Assembly (NCBI RefSeq): GCF_900111765.1
Contig: NZ_FOIB01000001.1
Coordinates: 1,240,001-1,304,000, forward strand
Direction of reading: 5' to 3'
DNA from: Myxococcus fulvus
Lineage (GTDB): Bacteria > Myxococcota > Myxococcia > Myxococcales > Myxococcaceae
DNA: 64,000 nt
The notes beneath the pieces were generated by a model, which saw only the letters and a program-made list of their open reading frames with translations, did no database searches and was not told the origin of the DNA. Shown here in pieces: positions 36,095 through 45,333 of the stretch (the first letter of the stretch is position 1; each line of letters opens with the position of its first letter). Made by a program: the position numbers and the translations under genes.

Positions 36095-37660
36095 CTACTG
36101 ACCGAAGAGGCTGCTGGCCTGCACCAGCCACGCGGTGACGGGGCCGGGGAGGATGCCCAGCACCACCACGGCGGCGGTGGAGAGCACCAGGGCCAGCTCG
36201 GTGGACCAGCTGCGCTCCAGCGCCGTGGCGCCCTCGGGCACCGGGCGCATGAACATGTAGACCACCACGCGCAGGTAGTAATAGACGCCCGCCGCGCTGG
36301 AGAGCACGCCGATGATGGCCAGGCCGATGAGGCCCGCGTCCACCGCGCTCTGGAACACGAGCAGCTTGCTCATGAAGCCGATGGTGGGAGGAATCCCGCC
36401 CAGCGACAGCATGAACGCGGCCATGGCCACGGCCCAACCCGGGCGCCGCTGCGCGAGGCCACTGAAGCGCTCCAAATCCCACGCGGTGCCCTTCTCCTCG
36501 TCCTCGCGACGCTCGAGCACGGACACCAGGGTGAAGGCGCCCACCGCGCTGAACGTGTAGGCCAAGAGGTAGAAGAGGATGCCGCGCAGCGCCTGCGAGC
36601 GCGCCAGCTCCAGCGGCGAGCCACCCGTCAGCTCCGAAGGACCGAGCAGGCGGAACTGCTCGCCCGGCGCCGTCACGAACAGCGCCGCCACGCCCACCAG
36701 GAGGTAGCCGGCGTGCGCGATGGACGAGTACGCCAGCATGCGCTTCACGTTGCGCTGCGGAATCGCCAGCAGGTTGCCCACCACCATGGTGAGGAACGCC
36801 AGGGTGGAGAACAGCACCAGCGGCATCTGCGGGTCGATGCCCTTGCCCACCGTCAGGAACACGCGCACCAGCGCCGCGAAGGCGGCCGCCTTCACGCCCG
36901 CGCTCATCAGCGCGGTGACGGGGGTGGGGGCGCCCTCGTAGACGTCCGGCGTCCACATGTGGAACGGCACCGCGGCCACCTTGAATGCGAAGCCGGAGCC
37001 CAGGAGGATGAGGCCCGCGTAGACCAGCGCCGGCTGGGTGGCGAGCGCCGTCGACAGCGGCCCGGCCATGGCCGTCAGCTTGGTGGTGCCGGTGGCGCCG
37101 TACAGCAGCGCCGCGCCGTACAGCAGCACCGCGGACGAGAACGCGCCCAGGATGAAGTACTTGAAGCCCGCCTCGGAGGGCCGCGTGCCGCGCCGCAGGT
37201 ACGACGTCAGCGCGTACGTGGCGATGGAGAGGACCTCCAGGTTGACGAACAGCGTGATGAGCTCGTTGGACAGGGCCAGGAGGCTCATGCCCGCCGCGGC
37301 GAACAGCATCAGCGCGTAGAACTCACCGCGCTCCGCGCCGCGCTTGCGCAGGAAGCTCACGGAGCTGAGCGACGCCAGCCCCAGGCCCACGCACACCACG
37401 AAGGTGAGGAAGCTGGAGAAGGGGTCCAACACGCCGAAGCCGAGGAACGCCTCGTGCGCCGGCTCGAACATGTTGGACACGGCCACGGCGCCGGCCGCCA
37501 CCGCCGACACCACGGAGAGCACGGCCTGGTAGGACCGCGACGCGGTGCTGCTGAGGAACACCTCCGACAGCAGCAGGATGCACGCTCCCACCACCAGGAT
37601 GATGGCGGGCAGCAGCGGGAGGAAGTCTGCCAGGGTCAGATTGGGCAGGGGCAAGGTCAT
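36095..37660 (-). CDS. nuoN: NADH-quinone oxidoreductase subunit N
   Basis: The protein has 521 residues and about 14 membrane helices. It is one of three antiporter-like proton-pumping subunits in the complex I membrane arm. The proton-antiporter core shows LALSNELITLFVNLEVLSIATY, GAFSSAVLLYGAALLYG, and FKVAAVPFHMWTPDVYEGAPTPVTALMSAGVKAA with the conserved lysine and proline residues. It is the last gene of nuoEFJKLMN, 18 bp after nuoM. A terminator follows. Confidence 0.96.
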   Translation of the reverse strand: MTLPLPNLTLADFLPLLPAIILVVGACILLLSEVFLSSTASRSYQAVLSVVSAVAAGAVAVSNMFEPAHEAFLGFGVLDPFSSFLTFVVCVGLGLASLSSVSFLRKRGAERGEFYALMLFAAAGMSLLALSNELITLFVNLEVLSIATYALTSYLRRGTRPSEAGFKYFILGAFSSAVLLYGAALLYGATGTTKLTAMAGPLSTALATQPALVYAGLILLGSGFAFKVAAVPFHMWTPDVYEGAPTPVTALMSAGVKAAAFAALVRVFLTVGKGIDPQMPLVLFSTLAFLTMVVGNLLAIPQRNVKRMLAYSSIAHAGYLLVGVAALFVTAPGEQFRLLGPSELTGGSPLELARSQALRGILFYLLAYTFSAVGAFTLVSVLERREDEEKGTAWDLERFSGLAQRRPGWAVAMAAFMLSLGGIPPTIGFMSKLLVFQSAVDAGLIGLAIIGVLSSAAGVYYYLRVVVYMFMRPVPEGATALERSWSTELALVLSTAAVVVLGILPGPVTAWLVQASSLFGQ

Positions 37661-37678
37661 GGCGAGGGCTCAGTCGGC

Positions 37679-39409
37679 TTACTGCCGGGACGAGGGGACG
37701 GCCCGGGCGGCGAGCGGGGCGGGGGCGCTCGGGGCTGCCACGGTGGGGTTGGCCGGCAGGGACATCACCTCCACGCGCACCTGGTCGGCCTGCACACCCG
37801 CTCCGGGCGTGCCCACGCGGGCGCGGGACAGGAAGCGCTCGGTGGACGGCTCGATGCGGTCCAGGAAGGGCTGGGGCATCAGGCCCATCACCCCGACGAG
37901 GATGATGAAGGGCAGCACCGTCAGGCTCTCGCGCACGTTCATGTCGCGCAGGTGCTGGTTCTCCCGGTGCGTCAGGCCGCCGAAGAACACCTTCTGCACC
38001 ATCCACAGCATGTAGGCCGCGCCCAGGATGACGCCCGTGGTCGCGAACGCGCCGAACACCGCCGTCAGGTGCGGGTTGCCGGCCGCGGCGCCCAGGTCGC
38101 TCTTGAACGTGCCCAAGAGCACCAGGAACTCACCGATGAAGCCGTTGGTGCCGGGCACCGCCACCGAGGAGAAGGTGATGATGATGAAGGCCGTGGTGAA
38201 CACCGGCATCACCTTGGCGATGCCGCCGAAGTCCGCCATCAGGCGGCTGTGGCGCCGCTCGTAGAGGAAGCCGAACAGGAGGAACAGCGCGCCCGTGGAC
38301 ACGCCGTGGTTGAGCATCTGGTACGCGCTGCCCGTGGCGCCCTCCGCCGTCAGCGCGAAGATGCCCAGCATGCAGTAGCCCAGGTGGCTGACGGACGAGT
38401 ACGCGATGAGCTTCTTGATGTCCCGCTGCGCCAGGCACATCAGCGCCCCGTAGACGATGCCGATGACGGCCAGCGTCGCCAGGAACGGCCGGGCCTGCTG
38501 CGCGGCCACCGGGAAGAGCGGAATCGCGTAGCGCCAGAAGCCGAAGGTGCCCATCTTCAGCATCACGCCGGCCAGGATCATGGAGCCGGCCACCGGCGCC
38601 TGCACGTGCGCGTCCGGCAACCAGGTGTGCACCGGCCACATCGGCACCTTGATGGCGAACGCCAGCGCGAACGCCGCGAACAGCCAGGGGCCGTAGGTGT
38701 GCAGCGTCGCGGCCATGCCCGTCAGCGAGTCACACGCGCCGGCGGGTCCCGCCGAGCACGCGGACAGCTGCCGGTTCGCGTCCAACAGGCCGTTGTAGAT
38801 GCTCGCGTAGTCGAACGAGCGCGCGCCCGCGGGCGAGCTGATGAAGTACACCGCGATGAGCGCCACCAGCATCAGCAGCGAGCCCACCAGCGTGTAGAGG
38901 AAGAACTTCACCGCCGCCATCTGGCGGTCCTCGGCGCCCCACACACCCACCAGCAGGTACATGGGGATGAGCATGGCCTCGAAGAAGATGTAGAAGAGCA
39001 GCACGTCCAGCGACACCAGCGCGCCCAGCATCGTCGTCTGGAGCACCAGCAGCGCCAGGTGGAACTCCTTGATGCGGTGGCTGATGTACGTGGTGGAGGC
39101 CAGCACCACCAGGGGGCCCAGGAACACCGTCAGGAGGATGAGGCTCACCGCCAGGCCATCCACGCCCAGGTGGTAGCTCAGCCCGAACTCCTGGAACCAG
39201 GGCACCCGGTACTCCATCTGGAACTCGGGGCCGCCCACCTCGAAGCGTGAGTACGCCCACGCGCCGAAGACCAGGTCCACCACCATGCCGATGAACGTGA
39301 CGGTGCGAATCTGCCCCGACTCGCCGGCGGGCAGCATCAGCACCAGCGCCGCGAAGACGAGCGGCAGGAAGACGACGAGGTTGAGCAGGTGGGTGTCGAA
39401 GAAGCTCAT
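37679..39409 (-). CDS. nuoM: NADH-quinone oxidoreductase subunit M
   Basis: The protein has 576 residues from the ATG at 39409; the open frame upstream lies within nuoL and is not used. It is a proton-pumping antiporter-like subunit with about 14 helices. Signatures include FFEAMLIPMYLLVGVWG (key glutamate), FAIKVPMWPVHTWLPDAHVQAP and IAYSSVSHLGYCMLG. A poorly conserved tail of roughly 60 residues, rich in Ala/Pro, follows the last helix. Its start overlaps the nuoL stop by 4 bp, as expected for stoichiometric synthesis. Confidence 0.96.
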   Translation of the reverse strand: MSFFDTHLLNLVVFLPLVFAALVLMLPAGESGQIRTVTFIGMVVDLVFGAWAYSRFEVGGPEFQMEYRVPWFQEFGLSYHLGVDGLAVSLILLTVFLGPLVVLASTTYISHRIKEFHLALLVLQTTMLGALVSLDVLLFYIFFEAMLIPMYLLVGVWGAEDRQMAAVKFFLYTLVGSLLMLVALIAVYFISSPAGARSFDYASIYNGLLDANRQLSACSAGPAGACDSLTGMAATLHTYGPWLFAAFALAFAIKVPMWPVHTWLPDAHVQAPVAGSMILAGVMLKMGTFGFWRYAIPLFPVAAQQARPFLATLAVIGIVYGALMCLAQRDIKKLIAYSSVSHLGYCMLGIFALTAEGATGSAYQMLNHGVSTGALFLLFGFLYERRHSRLMADFGGIAKVMPVFTTAFIIITFSSVAVPGTNGFIGEFLVLLGTFKSDLGAAAGNPHLTAVFGAFATTGVILGAAYMLWMVQKVFFGGLTHRENQHLRDMNVRESLTVLPFIILVGVMGLMPQPFLDRIEPSTERFLSRARVGTPGAGVQADQVRVEVMSLPANPTVAAPSAPAPLAARAVPSSRQ

Positions 39410-41640
39410 TGCAGCACCTGGATGAGGGCGTAGGCCACGCCGCCGAGCAGCGCGAGGGCCATCACTGCGGCATAGGCCTGGGCGTCGCCCGACTGGACGT
39501 AGCGCAGCGCGCTGCCCACTCGCGCCGTCACCCACGCCGTGCCGCGCACCGCCACGGTGTCGATGAGGAGCGCGTCCACCACGCGGAAGAGGATGAAGCT
39601 CATGAACTTGATGGGCCGGATGATGGCCAGCTCGTACAGCTCGTCCACGTAGAACTTGTTCTGCGCCGCGCGGCGCACCGCCCGGGCGTAGGCCGGCGCG
39701 GGCTGACCGGCGCGCGACGGGAAGTAGCGCAGGTACAGGAACGCCGCCAGGGCGCCACCGGACACCGCCACCAGCCACGCGAAGCCGTAGTCGGCCAGCG
39801 AGGGGACGCTCGTGTCGAGCTGCACCGTCTTGCCCGTGGCGACCACGCGGTTCATCGCCGCGAACACCGGGCTCAGGAAGTTCTCGAACACCGGCTGCGG
39901 GCGGCCGTCACCGGGCGCCTTGAGCAGCGGCCACGCGTACACGGAGGCCACCACGCTGAGCACCGCCAGCACCACCAGCGGCAGCGTCATCTGCCACGCG
40001 CTCTCGTGCGCGTGCGCCACCTTGGCCTCCTTGGAGCGGGGCCCCTCGAAGGTCAGCAGGTACACGCGCGTCATGTAGAACGCGGTGCACGCGGCGATGA
40101 GCAGGCCCAGGTAGTAGACCGCGCTGGACACCCAGTGCAGGCCCGCCAGGTGGTTGTGGTGCACGCCGTGGAAGATGGCGTCCTTCGAGAAGAAGCCGGA
40201 CAGCGGGATGATGCCCGTAATCGCCAGCGTGGCGACGAAGAAGGTGCCCCACGTCCACTTCATCTCGTGGCGCAGGCCGCCCAGCTTCTTGATGTCCGTC
40301 TCGTCCCCGTTGCCGTGCATCACGCTGCCGGCGCCGAGGAACAGACACGCCTTGAAGAACGCGTGCGTCACCAGGTGCAGCACGGCCGCCCAGAAGATGC
40401 CCATGCCCACGCCCATGAACATGATGCCCAGCTGGGACACCGTGGAGTAGGCGAGCACCTTCTTGATGTCGTCCTGCGCGAAGGCGATGAGCGCCGCCAA
40501 GAGCGACGTCAGCGCGCCGATGATGGCCACCGTGGCCATCGCCGTGGGGCTGAGCACCAGCAGCGCGGACATGCGGCTGAACAGGTACACGCCCGCGGTC
40601 ACCATCGTCGCGGCGTGGATGAGCGCGGAGACCGGCGTCGGGCCGGCCATGGCGTCCGGCAGCCAGACGTAGAGCGGCAGCTGCGCGCTCTTGCCCGCGG
40701 CGCCCAGGAGGAACAGCAGCAGCGCCACCGTCATCACGCCGCCGAACGTGTAGCCCTCCAGGGGGCCCGCGGCGATGGTCGTGGACAGGTCCACCTTGCC
40801 GGCGCCGCCCTCGGGCATCGCCTCGGCGAACTTCTGCAGGCCCAGGAAGGTGACGGGGCCCTTGTCCTCGAGCGCGGAGGCGTAGCGCTGGCTGGTGCTG
40901 CCCGCGGCCGTGTAGTCGCGCTCGTCGGCCTGGCGGTTGAAGGCGCCGACCATCAGCACCATCAGGAACGTGGCGATGAGGAACGCGAAGTCACCGATGC
41001 GGTTGGTGACGAACGCCTTGCGGCCGGCCCACGCCTTGGCGGGGTCCGTGTACCAGAAGCCGATGAGCAGGTAGCTGGCCATGCCCACGCCCTCCCAGCC
41101 CACGAAGAGCAGGACCAGGTTGTCGGCCAGCACCAGCGTCAGCATCGCCGCGACGAAGAGGTTCAGGTACGCGAAGAAGCGCCAGTAGGCCTCGTCGTGC
41201 TCCATGTAGCTGGTGGAGTACAGGTGGATGAGGAAGCCCACGCCGGTGATGACCAGCAGGAGGATGCCGGACAGGTGGTCCACCATCAGCCCGAAGTTCA
41301 CCCGGAAGTCGCCCACCGAGAACCAGGTGCCGTAGTCGTGGGCAATCGCGTAGCGCACGTAGTCCCGCTCGTTGCCGAACGGGTTCACGATGAAGGACAG
41401 GAGCCGGCGGCTCTCCAGGTCCATGGAGCTGGTGGCCCAGAAGGCCAGCACGCTCAGCACGAAGGCGCCCGCGACCGCGGAGCACGCGACCAGGTGCACG
41501 TTGGCGCGGCCCAACATCTTGCCGAACACGCCGCAGATGAACGCGCCCAACAGGGGCAGCGCGATGATGAGCCAGAGCGAGGGCGCCATCACTTCTGGCG
41601 CGACCGGCGCGACCTGGAGGAATTCCGAGAGGGAGTTCAT
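39406..41640 (-). CDS. nuoL: NADH-quinone oxidoreductase subunit L
   Basis: The protein has 744 residues, somewhat longer than the E. coli subunit. The start at 41640 is preceded by AGGAG; an internal ATG 17 codons later is possible. It is the distal antiporter-like subunit with about 15 helices and the long lateral helix near the C-terminus that ties the membrane arm together. Motifs are FVGWEGVGMASYLLIGFWYT, GKSAQLPLYVWLPDAMAGPTPVSALIHAATMVTAGVY and LAYSTVSQLGIMFMGVG. It lies 22 bp after nuoK. Confidence 0.96.
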   Translation of the reverse strand: MNSLSEFLQVAPVAPEVMAPSLWLIIALPLLGAFICGVFGKMLGRANVHLVACSAVAGAFVLSVLAFWATSSMDLESRRLLSFIVNPFGNERDYVRYAIAHDYGTWFSVGDFRVNFGLMVDHLSGILLLVITGVGFLIHLYSTSYMEHDEAYWRFFAYLNLFVAAMLTLVLADNLVLLFVGWEGVGMASYLLIGFWYTDPAKAWAGRKAFVTNRIGDFAFLIATFLMVLMVGAFNRQADERDYTAAGSTSQRYASALEDKGPVTFLGLQKFAEAMPEGGAGKVDLSTTIAAGPLEGYTFGGVMTVALLLFLLGAAGKSAQLPLYVWLPDAMAGPTPVSALIHAATMVTAGVYLFSRMSALLVLSPTAMATVAIIGALTSLLAALIAFAQDDIKKVLAYSTVSQLGIMFMGVGMGIFWAAVLHLVTHAFFKACLFLGAGSVMHGNGDETDIKKLGGLRHEMKWTWGTFFVATLAITGIIPLSGFFSKDAIFHGVHHNHLAGLHWVSSAVYYLGLLIAACTAFYMTRVYLLTFEGPRSKEAKVAHAHESAWQMTLPLVVLAVLSVVASVYAWPLLKAPGDGRPQPVFENFLSPVFAAMNRVVATGKTVQLDTSVPSLADYGFAWLVAVSGGALAAFLYLRYFPSRAGQPAPAYARAVRRAAQNKFYVDELYELAIIRPIKFMSFILFRVVDALLIDTVAVRGTAWVTARVGSALRYVQSGDAQAYAAVMALALLGGVAYALIQVLQ

Positions 41641-41662
41641 GAGTGGGCTCCTGGCGTGTCCG

Positions 41663-41965
41663 TCAGTGCTTCATGGTCCGGATGTCTTCCACCAGGATGC
41701 TGCCTCGGCTCCGGAAGACGGCGATGACGATGGCCAGTCCGATGGCCGCTTCCGCCGCGGCCACCGCGATGACGAAGAAGGCGGAGACGTGCCCGATGCT
41801 GTCGCCGTGCATGCGGGCGAAGGCCAGGAACGTCAGGTTCGCCGCGTTGAGCATCAGCTCCACGCACATGAAGACGACCAGTGCGTTGCGGCGCACCAGC
41901 ACGCCGAACATGCCCATGCAGAACAGGGCGGCGGCAAGCAGGAGGTAGTAGGAGATGGGGACCAT
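41663..41965 (-). CDS. nuoK: NADH-quinone oxidoreductase subunit K
   Basis: The protein has 100 residues, exactly the usual size, when started at the ATG at 41965; the 14 extra upstream residues are hydrophilic and not used. Three membrane helices are visible, with the conserved glutamates in [13 protein letters not shown] and [12 protein letters not shown] that take part in proton translocation. It lies 75 bp after nuoJ. Confidence 0.96.
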   Translation of the reverse strand: MVPISYYLLLAAALFCMGMFGVLVRRNALVVFMCVELMLNAANLTFLAFARMHGDSIGHVSAFFVIAVAAAEAAIGLAIVIAVFRSRGSILVEDIRTMKH

Positions 41966-42040
41966 GGCCGGTTCGGGGCCTCGCGGGCGGACGACCTGCG
42001 CCGCCATCTAGCACAGAAAGTTTGAGGGAGTCGGCTGCGA

Positions 42041-42546
42041 TCAGATTCGCGACTTGGCCACGACGACCGCGCCCACGATGGCCACCAGCAGCAGCAGGCT
42101 CACTGCCTCGAAGGGAAGCAGCCACTGGGTGAAGATGACCTGACCCAGCGTCGCCATGGTGCCGAAGGTCGCCTGCGCCTCCACGCCCATGGACGGGGGC
42201 GCCACCGCGGGCAGCTTGCTGATGGCGATGCCCAGCACCGCCAGCAGGCCCACCGTCGCCGCGCCGCCCACGATCCGGGCCAGCGTCGGCTTCCCGCGCG
42301 AGGGCGACTCGCTCAGGTTCAGCAGCATGATGACGAACAGGAAGAGCACCATGATGGCGCCCGCGTAGACGAGCACCTGGAGCACCGCCACCGTGTGCGC
42401 CCAGAGCAGGACGTACAGCCCGGCCAGGAAGAAGAACGTGGAGACCAGGGCCATGGCGGAGTTGATGGGACTCCGCGCGAAGATGACCATCCCGGCCGAC
42501 AGCAGCGTCAGGAGCGCGAACGCCCCGAAGAGGATGAGCTCGATGT

Positions 42547-42550
<4 letters not shown>
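42041..42550 (-). CDS. nuoJ: NADH-quinone oxidoreductase subunit J
   Basis: The protein has 169 residues. The start codon is TTG at 42550, overlapping the nuoF stop as TTGA. Five hydrophobic helices are present; helix 3 carries the typical VLVYAGAIMVLFLFVIMLL with the pi-bulge region that links quinone chemistry to pumping. Direct coupling of a peripheral-arm gene (nuoF) to a membrane-arm gene (nuoJ) departs from the E. coli order, where G, H and I lie between. Confidence 0.94.
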
Positions 42551-43887
<1,337 letters not shown>

Positions 43888-43922
43888 GTGATGACGTCCT
43901 GCCTGGGTGAAAGGGTGGCGCT

Positions 43923-44411
43923 TCAGCTCAGCTTGGCCAGGATGGCGTCCAGCTTCGCGCGGGTGAGGCTCTCGTGGTGATCCTCGTTGATCTGCAGGCA
44001 CGGCGCCGTGCCGCAGGAGGCCAGGCACTCGGTCTCGCGCAAGGTGAACTTCTCGTTGGCTTCACCTGCCTTGAGGCCGAGCTTCTCCTCCAGGTAGGCG
44101 AGCATCTTCTCCGCGCCCCAGAGCGAGCAGGACAGGTTCGTGCAGACGTCCACGACGTACTTGCCCGGCTTCTTCAGGTGGTACATCACGTAGAAGCTGG
44201 CGACCTCGTAGGCGCGCTCCGGCGTGACCTCCAGGTGCTTGGCGACCAACCGCAGGCCCTCGGGCGGCAGCCAGCCCTTGATCTCCTGGAGCAGGCGCAG
44301 CGCCGGGAGCATGCCCGCGCTTTTGCGATCAGAGGGGTAGTGGGAGATGATCTCCGCGATACCCGCGTCGAACTTCTTCTGCTCTTCAGGAGTGAACAGG
44401 GGCTCCGCCAT
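43923..44411 (-). CDS. nuoE: NADH-quinone oxidoreductase subunit E
   Basis: The protein has 162 residues. It is a thioredoxin-fold 2Fe-2S protein next to NuoF. The four ligands are visible as CTNLSC and ECLASCG, in the normal spacing. The N-terminal helical part (EIISHYPSDRKSAGMLPALRLLQE) is also typical. It is the first gene of the nuoEFJKLMN operon, and the operon promoter lies directly upstream, overlapping a divergent promoter. Confidence 0.95.
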   Translation of the reverse strand: MAEPLFTPEEQKKFDAGIAEIISHYPSDRKSAGMLPALRLLQEIKGWLPPEGLRLVAKHLEVTPERAYEVASFYVMYHLKKPGKYVVDVCTNLSCSLWGAEKMLAYLEEKLGLKAGEANEKFTLRETECLASCGTAPCLQINEDHHESLTRAKLDAILAKLS

Positions 44412-44421
44412 GGCGGGGGGC

Positions 44422-44451
44422 TACGTATTGCTCCAAAGGCCGCGTTGTCAA
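44422..44451 (-). promoter_or_regulatory. Sigma-70-type promoter of the nuo operon
   Basis: On the minus strand there is a perfect -35 TTGACA (44451-44446), an 18-nt spacer and TACGTA (44427-44422) as -10. The -10 is only 10 bp before the nuoE start, so the leader would be very short. Confidence 0.55.
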
Positions 44452-44473
44452 CATAAACCCTCGACGGTACACT
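44445..44473 (+). promoter_or_regulatory. Sigma-70-type promoter of the PilZ-receiver gene
   Basis: TTGTCA (44445-44450), a 17-nt spacer and TACACT (44468-44473) lie 43 bp before the start at 44517. The -35 box overlaps that of the divergent nuo promoter in the shared TTGTCAA. Confidence 0.5.
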
Positions 44474-44516
44474 GGGCCGCCATCAGCAAATTGCCGAGCG
44501 ATTTCAACCCCTTGTT

Positions 44517-45266
44517 ATGACCCCGGGCCCAGAGAACAAGCGTCAGCACCCCCGGGTCCCGGCCGTGCTGAAGGTGGAGTACGCGGACGGACGCCAGGCG
44601 CGTGACGTCACGGAGAACCTGTCCCATTCGGGGCTCTTCGTGCAGACCGACCAGGTCTTCACCCTGGGGGACGAGGTGCGGCTCGCACTTTCTTTCCCGG
44701 GCCTGCTGGATCCGGTAGAAGTCACCGGCATCGTGGCCTGGATGAGGCCCGCGGGCGTCGATCAGCCCGGAGGAGTCGGGGTCCGCGTCGAGCGCGCGGA
44801 GGACAGGCGCAGACTGGGTGACATCTTGAGTGCGGCAGGACCCAACAGCCACGCGCCCCACGCCGAGCACGAGGGGTACCGTGTGCTCATCGTCGAGGAC
44901 AACCCGCACATCATCGAGATGTACAGCTACGTCCTCAAGAAGCTGGCGTCCGGTGAGCTGCACGGGAAGGTGCCCCTGGAGGTCCACTTCGCGCCGGACG
45001 GGCACCACGCGCTGGGCATGCTGCGCGAGGGCCGCTTCAGCCTGGTGATGACGGACCTCTACATGCCGGTGATGGACGGCTTCGCGCTCGTGGAGCGCAT
45101 CCGCGAGGAGGAGGCCCTGCGGGCCATCCCCGTCATCGCCATCTCCGCCGGCGGCAAGGAGGCCCAGGACCGCGCGCTGCAACTGGGCGTGGACATCTAC
45201 CTGCGCAAGCCGGTGAAGTTCGTCGAGGTCCTGGAGACGGTGAAGCAGCTGCTTCGCATCCGCTGA
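44517..45266 (+). CDS. PilZ domain - response regulator receiver protein
   Basis: The protein has 249 residues. Residues 1-100 are a PilZ-like domain (KRQHPRVPAVLKVEY, then TENLSHSGLFVQT), related to c-di-GMP binding; the canonical RxxxR and D/NxSxxG motifs are only partly kept, with NLSHSG present. Residues 115-249 are a receiver domain with the acidic pair VEDN, the phosphorylated Asp in VMTDLYMPVMDGF and the lysine in LRKPVK. There is no DNA-binding output. It probably links a two-component signal with second-messenger control of motility or polarity. It is divergent from the nuo operon. Confidence 0.87.
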   Translation: MTPGPENKRQHPRVPAVLKVEYADGRQARDVTENLSHSGLFVQTDQVFTLGDEVRLALSFPGLLDPVEVTGIVAWMRPAGVDQPGGVGVRVERAEDRRRLGDILSAAGPNSHAPHAEHEGYRVLIVEDNPHIIEMYSYVLKKLASGELHGKVPLEVHFAPDGHHALGMLREGRFSLVMTDLYMPVMDGFALVERIREEEALRAIPVIAISAGGKEAQDRALQLGVDIYLRKPVKFVEVLETVKQLLRIR

Positions 45267-45281
45267 GAACCCCCCGGGTTC
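45267..45281 (+). terminator. Short hairpin after the PilZ-receiver gene
   Basis: GAACCC-CCC-GGGTTC directly follows the stop codon. There is no T-run, so termination is uncertain. Confidence 0.35.
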
Positions 45282-45333
45282 CGGCAGTCCCACGTTGAGC
45301 GGTGGCGGGTGGACGTCGTAGAGTCGCCCACCC

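Noticed and set aside
39406..41727. Plus-strand open frames over the nuo genes
   Set aside because: Low-complexity shadows; the minus-strand genes are unambiguous complex I subunits with overlapping starts.
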